Assembly (NCBI GenBank): GCA_035255045.1
Contig: DATFAA010000147.1
Location: 1-13,296, forward strand
Length of the DNA stretch: 13,296 nucleotides
Direction of reading: 5' to 3'
DNA from: JAGTRP01 sp035255045
GTDB taxonomy: Bacteria > Pseudomonadota > Gammaproteobacteria > Burkholderiales > Rhodocyclaceae
Of the stretch, positions 6,603 to 12,098 are shown one piece after another. The notes under the pieces were generated by a model. It was not told the origin of the DNA. It saw only the letters and a program-made list of their open reading frames with translations, and ran no database searches. Position 1 is the stretch's first letter, and each line of letters starts with the position of its first letter. The position numbers and the translations under genes are program-made.

Positions 6603-8906
6603 CTACACGGCCGCGGCGGCGTCGGCCGCGGCGCGATCGAGGGGCATGCGCAGGCTGACCGTGACGCCTTCCCCGGGGTTGGCCCGGATATCCATGGCGC
6701 CGCTCAGGAAGGTAATGCGCTCCCGCACGCTGGCGAGGCCGTAGCCGCGGTGGCCCGACAGGGCCTTCCCGACATCGCCGATGCCGGTGCCTTCGTCCTC
6801 CACCCGCAGGACGAGGAAGTCGCCGTCCACCGCCGCCTCGACCCGGGCAAAGGCGGTCCCGGCGTGCTTGGAGACATTGATGAGCAGCTCCCGCACGGCC
6901 CGGAAGAGGATGGCCGACTGGGCCGGGGTCAGGGGTTTCGGCCGGCCGTCGTCCTCCACATCGACGATGAGGCCGTAGGAGCGCTCCACCTCCTCCGCCA
7001 GCCAGGCGAGGGCCGGCACCAGCCCCATGGTGTGCAAGACCGGCGGGCAGAGCTGGGAGGTCAGGCTGCGCACCCGGGCGCTGGCGCTGGTAACGAGGCT
7101 GTCCAGCTCCCGGCCGAGGGTGCCGGCCGTGTCCGCCGGCACTTGCCGGATCAGGGCATCGAGCTTGATCTTGGCGACGTGGAGAATCTGGCCCAGGTCG
7201 TCATGGAGATCCCGGGCGATGGCCCGGCGTTCCCGTTCCTCGGCCAGGGTGGCGTCCACCGCCAGCTGGCGCAGCTGCCGGGTGCGCTCCACGACCCGGT
7301 CCTCCAGTTCCCCGTAGGCCGCCTGCAGGGCCTGGGACGCCTTCTCCCGCTCGGCGTTGCTGGCCTCGAGCTGGGCCGTCCTTTCCCGGACCAGGTCCTC
7401 CAGGTGGTTCTGGTAGCGGTGAAGCTCGTCGGCGACCCGGCGGCGTTCGGTGACGTCCTTCTCGATCCCCAGGTAGTGGCTGGCCTCGCCGTCGGCCTGG
7501 AAAATGGGGGTGATGAGGGCGGACGCCAGGTACTCGCTGCCGTCCTTGCGCCGGCAGCAGTACTCGCCTTTCCAGGTCTCGTGCCGGGCCAGGGTGGCGG
7601 CGAGGTTTTCGTAGGTCGCCGGCGGCGTCCGGTCGGAACGCTTGAACTGGGGCGTCCGGCCGATGGCCTCTTCCCGGCTGTAGCCGGTGCTGCGGACGAA
7701 GGATTCATTCACGTATTCGATCCGGCCGGCGAGGTCGGTGATGACGATGATCTCGGGGCTCTGCTCCACCGCCAGGGAGAGCTTGCGCAACTCGGCCTGG
7801 GCGCGCTGCAGCCGGCAGTCCCGGTCCTGGATGTTGGCACCGGCTTCGTCCAGGGCCCGGGCCAGGCGTCCGATGTCGTCGTTGCCGTGGGGCACGCCGG
7901 TGCGGGCGCGGTAGTCCCCGGCGCCGAAGCGGACGGCGGTCTGGGACAGGGCCATGAGGGGCCGCACCAGGAACTGGTTGCTGCGCCACAGCAGCCAGCC
8001 CACCGTGCAGGCCACCAGGGTGCCCGCCAGCATCAGGCTGATGAGGAGCTGGCGCTGGGCCGGTGCCCACACCACGGCCTCGGGGATGAGCAGCAGGAGA
8101 TGGTATTTGATGCCGGAGTCGGCATCCAGGAAGAGGGTGTGCACCGCCAGGTCGCGCTCGCCGTTGGGGCCCTCCTCCCGCAGGACGCCGGTGTTCTTGG
8201 CGCTGGCCATGATCTGCTTGAACAGGGGGCGTTCGGCGATGCTGGTGCCGATCCACTCCCCGGTGGCGGGGTAGCGGGCGGCGATGGTGCCGGTGGTATC
8301 GAAGACGATGAGCTGGCCGGCGGTCGAGGCGCCCGTCTCCTCCAGTTCCCGCTGCAGCCAGGCGAGGTCGAGGGACAGGTAGAAGACGCTGTCCACCTGC
8401 CCGGACTTGTCCCGCATCGCCTGGGCGAAGACCAGGAGGGGCTTGCCCAGGGGATCGCCGTGGACCACGGCGCTGACCACCATGCCGTTGGTGCGGAAGG
8501 CCTGCTGGAACCAGTACCTGTCCGTGTAATTGACCTCCCGGTCCCGGGGATAGTGGGCGGCGCAGGCCAGGGCGCCGTTGGGCAGCACCCGGCCCATCTG
8601 GGCGAATTCCACCTCCTGGCGGATGCGCTCGCCGAAGTAGCGCAGGCAGCTCTCGGTCGGGGTGTTGGCGTGCATTTCCGGGCGCAGCATGGCGCTGTTC
8701 AGGATTTCCCGGGCCTTGGCGACGATGAACTGCTGCTTGGCGGCGATCAGCAGGGCATGGTCCATGAGGTCGTCGGTGGCGACGCGCATCATGTAGTCCC
8801 GCTGGTTCAAGGGCTGCCATACCAGCAGGCCGGTGAGCACGGAAAAGGCCGCCAGGAGCGGCAGGATGAGGCGCAGGCGGAGGCTGGAGGCGAGCTTGGA
8901 AGTCAT
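6603..8906 (-). CDS. Membrane sensor histidine kinase, Cache-HAMP-PAS-HisKA_3-HATPase (NarX/NarL class)
   Basis: The protein has 767 residues. TM1 is at about 12-30, followed by a large periplasmic region 31-285 that looks like a double Cache domain ('NYTDRYWFQQAF' at 126-137 and 'DTTGTIAARYP' at 203-213). TM2 is at about 286-307, HAMP at 308-362 and PAS with a PAC-type end at 375-490 ('GIEKDVTERRR'). A coiled coil spans about 490-550. The HisKA_3 dimerisation domain carries phospho-acceptor His568 in 'RDLHDDLGQ'. The HATPase has N-box Asn677 ('ELLINVSKH'), G1 'DEGTG' (704-708) and G2 'GYGLASV' (721-727). All key kinase residues are present. Cache domains usually bind small carboxylates, amino acids or amines; the ligand here is unknown. 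The ATG at 8906 lacks a strong Shine-Dalgarno but directly precedes TM1. The partner is the response regulator downstream. Confidence 0.93.
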   Translation of the reverse strand: MTSKLASSLRLRLILPLLAAFSVLTGLLVWQPLNQRDYMMRVATDDLMDHALLIAAKQQFIVAKAREILNSAMLRPEMHANTPTESCLRYFGERIRQEVEFAQMGRVLPNGALACAAHYPRDREVNYTDRYWFQQAFRTNGMVVSAVVHGDPLGKPLLVFAQAMRDKSGQVDSVFYLSLDLAWLQRELEETGASTAGQLIVFDTTGTIAARYPATGEWIGTSIAERPLFKQIMASAKNTGVLREEGPNGERDLAVHTLFLDADSGIKYHLLLLIPEAVVWAPAQRQLLISLMLAGTLVACTVGWLLWRSNQFLVRPLMALSQTAVRFGAGDYRARTGVPHGNDDIGRLARALDEAGANIQDRDCRLQRAQAELRKLSLAVEQSPEIIVITDLAGRIEYVNESFVRSTGYSREEAIGRTPQFKRSDRTPPATYENLAATLARHETWKGEYCCRRKDGSEYLASALITPIFQADGEASHYLGIEKDVTERRRVADELHRYQNHLEDLVRERTAQLEASNAEREKASQALQAAYGELEDRVVERTRQLRQLAVDATLAEERERRAIARDLHDDLGQILHVAKIKLDALIRQVPADTAGTLGRELDSLVTSASARVRSLTSQLCPPVLHTMGLVPALAWLAEEVERSYGLIVDVEDDGRPKPLTPAQSAILFRAVRELLINVSKHAGTAFARVEAAVDGDFLVLRVEDEGTGIGDVGKALSGHRGYGLASVRERITFLSGAMDIRANPGEGVTVSLRMPLDRAAADAAAAV

Positions 8907-9085
8907 GGGGCGGTGGGGATTGTAGTCGCAGTCGGACGGCGTGGCGAAGGGGGGCGGGGCGACCGTCGGGCAGCCCGCCCTTACGTGTCGGCCCTTATGT
9001 ATTTGCCTGGCATGTTTGTCTAAATTCTCGCCAGCCGACGGCGCCGGACCGGCCCGCCAACTGCAACCGGACAGAGGAATCCCTC
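8907..9085. other. Divergent intergenic region between the kinase gene and the 61-residue gene
   Basis: These 179 bp must hold the promoters for the kinase block (-) and the small-protein/PilZ-STAS genes (+), unless transcription enters from further away. An AT-richer patch at about 8990-9030 includes TAAATT at 9021, a possible -10 for the plus strand, but the hexamer 17 bp upstream (TGTATT) is a poor -35, and TTGCCT at 9003 is only 12 bp away. I saw no sigma-54 site with correct GG/GC spacing and no clear palindromic operator. Confidence 0.35.
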
Positions 9086-9271
9086 ATGGTCATCGTTCCA
9101 TTCGCCACCACCGCCAAGCGGCGGCACGCCAGCAATATCAAGCTCGCCGTTGAACTCCGGCGCCTCGCCCACGACGTGGTGCGCGGCGAAATCCAGCACG
9201 TCGTGGTGACCGCCATCCGCCACGACGGCAAGGTGCAACGCATCGGCAATTTCCCGGCCCGGGACTTCTGA
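9086..9271 (+). CDS. Small protein of unknown function (61 residues)
   Basis: An ATG at 9086 is preceded by AGAGGAA at a good distance, so translation is likely. The product is basic and soluble, with no signal peptide or membrane helix: 'AKRRHASNIKLAVELRRLAHDVV' is a probable amphipathic helix, then 'HVVVTAIRHDGKVQRIGNF' looks like two beta-strands. I recognise no family. The stop lies 15 bp before the GTG start of the PilZ-STAS gene, so the two are very likely one transcription unit. A partner or regulator of that protein is inference from position only. The strong ribosome site and tight spacing argue that it is a gene and not chance. Confidence 0.6.
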   Translation: MVIVPFATTAKRRHASNIKLAVELRRLAHDVVRGEIQHVVVTAIRHDGKVQRIGNFPARDF

Positions 9272-9286
9272 TCCGGGAGGCCGACC

Positions 9287-9892
9287 GTGTTCAACCGTCG
9301 GACGGTGTCCCGCTACCACCTGGTGCATCCCCTTCCGGGCTACATCGAGCACGGCGAGGTCCGCCACCGGAGCGAGATCGTCGAGATGTCCACCGTCGGG
9401 GTCCGGCTGCGTGTCCGCAACCTGCCCGAGGAAAAGCTGTTGGCCCCGACCGCCGCCCATGATTTCGCCGAGATTGTCCACGAGGCGGACGGCATCGCCG
9501 GCTTTGGGGGAATCCGCCATGTCCGCAGCGACGGCGGCGACCTCTGGGTCGGCTTCAGGTGGGACGACTTCCACGTCGGCAAAAATATCCACAAGAGCTT
9601 TTCCATCATCGGTGAACTGGTCGCCCAGGGCGCCGCCGGCTGCGTCAATGTCCGCCAGGACGTGGTCGGCCTGGGCGGGCACGTGTCGCCGGTGCTGTGC
9701 GAGGACCTGCAGCAATGCGTGGCCCGGGGCTTTCGCCGCATCTCCCTGCGGGACTGCACTTCCATCGATGCCGGCGGCGTCGCCATGCTGGGCGGCCTCG
9801 GCGGTCTCGGCGTGCAGATCCAGGACATGGGCCCGGAAGTGTCCGCCCTGCTCCGCCAATACCGCCGGCAGGGGCGCCGGCCGGTGCATTGA
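9287..9892 (+). CDS. PilZ-like domain fused to a STAS-like domain, putative c-di-GMP effector
   Basis: The protein has 201 residues and starts at GTG with GGGAGG six bases upstream. Residues 1-97 read as a PilZ domain: RxxxR (Arg5-Arg9, 'RRTVSR'), then 'IVEMSTVGVRLRV' (31-43) matching (D/N)xSxxG with Glu33 in place of Asp/Asn, and a closing strand 'DLWVGFRWDD' (85-94). PilZ domains bind c-di-GMP. Residues about 118-195 resemble a STAS domain: a strand near 118-123, a helix 135-147, 'FRRISLRDCTSIDAGGVAML' and a final helix 'GPEVSALLRQY'. The STAS Asp-Ser-Ser-Gly signature is DAGG here (161-164), so the phosphorylatable Ser is missing. STAS domains mediate protein contacts in anti-anti-sigma and transporter systems. 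Both assignments are pattern recognition by eye; PilZ is firmer than STAS. The nearby GGDEF-EAL gene supports a c-di-GMP role. Confidence 0.65.
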   Translation: MFNRRTVSRYHLVHPLPGYIEHGEVRHRSEIVEMSTVGVRLRVRNLPEEKLLAPTAAHDFAEIVHEADGIAGFGGIRHVRSDGGDLWVGFRWDDFHVGKNIHKSFSIIGELVAQGAAGCVNVRQDVVGLGGHVSPVLCEDLQQCVARGFRRISLRDCTSIDAGGVAMLGGLGGLGVQIQDMGPEVSALLRQYRRQGRRPVH

Positions 9893-9951
9893 GGCAACCG
9901 CTGCGGCCGCCTCGCGGGATGCTGCAGTCTTATTTTCCCGGGTGCCAACCG

Positions 9952-9967
9952 TATTACTAAAGTAATA
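9952..9967. promoter_or_regulatory. Perfect 7-2-7 palindrome TATTACT-AA-AGTAATA upstream of the unknown gene pair
   Basis: A 16-bp perfect palindrome with a 2-base AA centre sits 76 bp before the 10043 start, in an AT-rich island inside GC-rich DNA. The 7-2-7 spacing is that of NarL-type sites, but the heptamer TATTACT matches TACYYMT at only 5 of 7. It could also be an operator for another dimeric regulator, or part of a promoter (TATTAC resembles a -10). Confidence 0.45.
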
Positions 9968-9978
9968 GCCCGCCTGTG

Positions 9979-9994
9979 CCGTTATAGCTAACGG
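9979..9994. repeat. Inverted repeat CCGTTA-tagc-TAACGG
   Basis: A perfect 6-bp stem with a 4-base loop lies 11 bp after the 9952-9967 palindrome and ends 48 bp before the 10043 start. The outer flanks CCTG (9973-9976) and CAGG (10001-10004) can extend the fold imperfectly. It may be a second operator half-pair, a 5'-leader hairpin of the downstream genes, or the terminator of the PilZ-STAS gene, although no T-run follows. Confidence 0.35.
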
Positions 9995-10042
9995 GCGCGG
10001 CAGGTATCGAGCCGTGCGGCAGCACCAGGAGGAGAGTTGCAC

Positions 10043-10324
10043 ATGAGCAGGCTATACGACCATCTGGCGGGCGTGGTGGAGACCGCGGACGGGGGTTTCG
10101 AGATGACTCGCCAGAGTCGCCAGTATTTCAGCCGTTTTCTGCGGCAGCACGGCAGGACCTTGAGGAGCATCGCCACCCACGCGGGCCTCATCGAGGCGCT
10201 GCGGGAATGCAATGCCGCCGATTTCGCCGCCCTGCGGCAGCGCCGGCACATCGACCCCATCGAGGGGGAGCACGGAAGAGGCGGCATGGTGGCGGACGAA
10301 GCCCTGCACCGTATGGTGGCTTGA
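10043..10324 (+). CDS. Hypothetical protein (93 residues)
   Basis: The ATG at 10043 follows a strong AGGAGGAG; an in-frame TTG at 10037 sits too close to that ribosome site to be preferred. The product is probably soluble and mostly helical, with many Arg/His residues: 'MTRQSRQYFSRFLRQHGRTL' suggests a basic amphipathic helix, and 'LIEALRECNAADFAALRQRRHID' another. No signal peptide, membrane helix or known motif is visible, and I recognise no family. Its TGA is followed directly by the ATG of the next gene, so the two should be translationally coupled. Confidence 0.6.
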   Translation: MSRLYDHLAGVVETADGGFEMTRQSRQYFSRFLRQHGRTLRSIATHAGLIEALRECNAADFAALRQRRHIDPIEGEHGRGGMVADEALHRMVA

Positions 10325-10717
10325 ATGGCCGAAATCCCGATCACCGACGGAACACCGGCCCGGCCGACCGACACCCGGGCGGATTCCGACTTTCCACCGC
10401 CCCCGATCAGGGGCAGCGAGCGCCTCGTCCCCATCACCTCCTGGCACGGCATGGTCTGCGAGACGGCAGTCACCGGCGTCGAGTTCGACGAGTACTGGTA
10501 CGAGGGGGTCGAATCCGGCGTCGTCTACTTCTTCCGCTGGCTGGACGGCCCCCGGGCCACGGTGCTGGTGGTGTGCGACGGCCAGCACCCCGTCCATATC
10601 GAATGCCGCTCCCTGGGCGCCGCCCTGGTGCCGGAACGGGAGGCCGAACCCATCCTGGCCGAGGTCACCCACCTCTTCCGGGAAGCCGGCGCCTGGCGGG
10701 ACGCGGCCATCCACTGA
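10325..10717 (+). CDS. Hypothetical protein (130 residues), coupled to the preceding gene
   Basis: The ATG abuts the upstream stop (TGAATG), and the codon use matches its neighbours. Residues 1-33 are Pro/Asp-rich and probably disordered. Residues about 34-125 look like a compact alpha/beta domain with strands 'MVCETAVTGVEF', 'GVVYFFRWLDG', 'ATVLVVCDGQHPVHIEC' and a terminal helix 'EPILAEVTHLFREAGAWRD'. There is no signal peptide or membrane segment. I recognise no family. The gene converges on the EamA transporter with 6 bp between stops. Co-expression with the 93-residue protein suggests a shared task that the sequence does not reveal. Confidence 0.65.
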   Translation: MAEIPITDGTPARPTDTRADSDFPPPPIRGSERLVPITSWHGMVCETAVTGVEFDEYWYEGVESGVVYFFRWLDGPRATVLVVCDGQHPVHIECRSLGAALVPEREAEPILAEVTHLFREAGAWRDAAIH

Positions 10718-10739
10718 CGGCCGCTAGGTCCGGCGGCCG
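10718..10739. terminator. Possible bidirectional terminator hairpin between convergent genes
   Basis: CGGCCGC and GCGGCCG form a perfect 7-bp stem with an 8-base loop, exactly at the junction of the converging 10325 and EamA genes and overlapping the EamA stop. No T-run is present on either strand, so termination is inferred from position and stem only. Confidence 0.3.
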
Positions 10740-11575
10740 ATCCGGTTGAGCAGCAGGGAGGCGAGGATCACCGCCCCGCCGGCGAACAGGCGGGGCAGGT
10801 CGGCGTCCCGGTTCCAGATCATGAGATTGACCAGCAGCCCGGCGGGGACATGGAGCTCGTTCATGACCGCCAGGGTGCCGCCGTCCACCCGCGTACTCCC
10901 CAGCACCCACCAGAACATGCCGAGGGCCGTGGCGAACAGGCCCATCCACGCCAGCACGCCCCACTGCACGGCCGTCTGGGGCAGCCGCCCCCCGTCGCCG
11001 AAGAGCAGGAAGGACGGCAGGGCGAGCACCAGCGCCCCCAGGAAGAAATGCCCGAAGAAGCGGTGCAGCCCGTGTTCGGTCGGATAGCGGGCCAGCAGGT
11101 AGCGGCATAGCACCTGCCCGGCGGCGAAGGTGGCGTTGGCCACCTGAAGCAGAACGAAGCCCAGCAGGTAATCCCCCTCCAGGTGCTGGAAACGGATGAT
11201 CGCCCCGCCGCCCACTGCGACGGCGGCGGCCGCCAGGGCCCAGCCGTTGAAGCGGCGCGCCAGGGCGTCGTCGATGACGGTGACGTAGATGGGCGTCAGC
11301 ACCGTGAACAGCAGCACCTCCGGCACCGTCAGGACGCTGAAGCTGCGGTACAGGCAGAGATAGGTGATGCCGAACTGCAGGGCGCCGGCCACCCAGAAGC
11401 CGGCCAGCAGGCGCCGCGGCAGGCCGCGCCACAGGGTGAAGGGTGCGAAGACGGCGGCGGCGATGGCGACCCGGACGAGGACGGCAAAGTCGCTGTCCAC
11501 CTGGCCGGCCAGGTACTGGCCGATGAGGCTGAAGGAGAATGCCCAGAGGACGGTGACGACGACGAGATAGAACAT
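10724..11575 (-). CDS. EamA/DMT-superfamily transporter, ten transmembrane helices
   Basis: The protein has 283 residues from ATG 11575, made of two repeats of about five hydrophobic helices, as in EamA (drug/metabolite transporter) permeases. Typical features are the opening 'MFYLVVVTVLWAFSFSLIGQ', an EamA-like 'LCLYRSFSVLTVPEVLLFTVLTPIYVTV' helix pair near 88-115, and a second-half 'GVLAWMGLFATALGMFWWVL' helix. The frame is open upstream to a TTG at 11671, but the extra 32 residues look unlike a membrane protein start, so 11575 is preferred despite a weak ribosome site. EamA proteins import or export amino acids, amines, organic acids or cofactors; the substrate cannot be read from sequence. 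The gene is divergent from suyAB, which may be coincidence. It is not the TauE/TSUP type usually linked to sulfite export. Confidence 0.85.
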   Translation of the reverse strand: MFYLVVVTVLWAFSFSLIGQYLAGQVDSDFAVLVRVAIAAAVFAPFTLWRGLPRRLLAGFWVAGALQFGITYLCLYRSFSVLTVPEVLLFTVLTPIYVTVIDDALARRFNGWALAAAAVAVGGGAIIRFQHLEGDYLLGFVLLQVANATFAAGQVLCRYLLARYPTEHGLHRFFGHFFLGALVLALPSFLLFGDGGRLPQTAVQWGVLAWMGLFATALGMFWWVLGSTRVDGGTLAVMNELHVPAGLLVNLMIWNRDADLPRLFAGGAVILASLLLNRIGRRT

Positions 11576-11657
11576 GGCTTGGCGGCGGGTCGGCAAGGGG
11601 CGCGATCTTAGGGCCAAAGGGGACTTCCCGCCTAGCGACCCCGCCCACACGCCAGCG

Positions 11658-11671
11658 TTGCATAGATGCAA
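11658..11671. promoter_or_regulatory. Palindrome TTGCAT-AG-ATGCAA, candidate operator of suyAB
   Basis: A perfect 6-bp inverted repeat with a 2-base centre lies 44 bp upstream of the suyA -35 box, in the divergent suyA/EamA gap. Its size and TTG...CAA edges resemble GntR-type operators (family knowledge), but no regulator gene is in the window. It could act on either divergent gene. Confidence 0.4.
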
Positions 11672-11715
11672 ACACCTATCTCATCCAGTAAATCCACATC
11701 AGCTAGGTCATATAG

Positions 11716-11744
11716 TTGACATGCATGGGTTGGCGGATTACGAT
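11716..11744 (+). promoter_or_regulatory. Sigma-70 promoter for suyAB (TTGACA, 17 bp, TACGAT)
   Basis: The -35 TTGACA (11716-11721) is a perfect consensus, the spacer is 17 bp, and the -10 TACGAT (11739-11744) matches 4 of 6. Transcription would start near 11751, giving a leader of about 39 bases before the suyA GTG. The spacer holds the self-complementary CATGCATG (11720-11727), where a repressor could sit. Confidence 0.65.
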
Positions 11745-11789
11745 GGCCTCACAGCTGAGTTAGGAGCTGGTTCTTTCGAGGAGATCAAC

Positions 11790-12071
11790 GTGATTCATTT
11801 CGTATTGCACGACAAGAAGGACACGGTGGCCGTCGTCGTCGTCGAGGGCGTGAAGGCCGACATGACGCTGAACGGCTGGATCATGGACGAGGATCGTCAC
11901 ATCCAGATCCAATCCACCCAGGACATTCCCATCGGCCACAAGATCGCCCTGGCCGACATGAAGGTAGGAGAGACCGTCTATAAGTACGGCATCGACATCG
12001 GCCGGGTCGTCGCACCGATCAAGGTCGGCGAGCATGCCCACGTCCACAACATCAAGACCAAGCGCTGGTAA
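11790..12071 (+). CDS. suyA: (2R)-sulfolactate sulfo-lyase small subunit SuyA (UxaA/GarD N-terminal, SAF-type)
   Basis: The protein has 93 residues. The frame is open far upstream, but GTG 11790 has GAGGAG at the right distance and gives the family's usual start (MIHFVLHD). It is the small SAF-type half of altronate/galactarate dehydratase-family enzymes: 'AVVVVEGVKADMTLNGWIMD', 'PIGHKIALADMKVGETVYKYG', 'DIGRVVAPIKVGEHAHVHN' and the C-terminal 'IKTKRW'. From memory this closely follows SuyA of sulfolactate sulfo-lyase, which with SuyB cleaves (2R)-3-sulfolactate to pyruvate and sulfite in the cytoplasm, as part of sulfolactate, cysteate or dihydroxypropanesulfonate breakdown. SuyB follows 27 bp later. 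The alternative is a two-subunit UxaA-type sugar-acid dehydratase. Confidence 0.8.
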   Translation: MIHFVLHDKKDTVAVVVVEGVKADMTLNGWIMDEDRHIQIQSTQDIPIGHKIALADMKVGETVYKYGIDIGRVVAPIKVGEHAHVHNIKTKRW

Positions 12072-12098
12072 CCCCGGGTTCGAAAAGGAGATTCCGAA

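Noticed and set aside
5862..9023. Very long plus-strand open frame (over 1000 codons) opposite the kinase and regulator genes
   Set aside because: It is an antisense shadow caused by high GC and few stop codons. Its translation is Gly/Ala/Gln/His-rich without domains, whereas the minus strand encodes complete kinase and regulator domains.
9000..9030. Possible sigma-54 promoter (TGGCATG...) before the 61-residue gene
   Set aside because: The GG and GC elements do not have the required spacing and no TTGC element follows at the right place.
9020..10042. Minus-strand open frame opposite the 61-residue and PilZ-STAS genes
   Set aside because: It has no ribosome site or motif, and the plus-strand genes have good ribosome sites and domain signatures.
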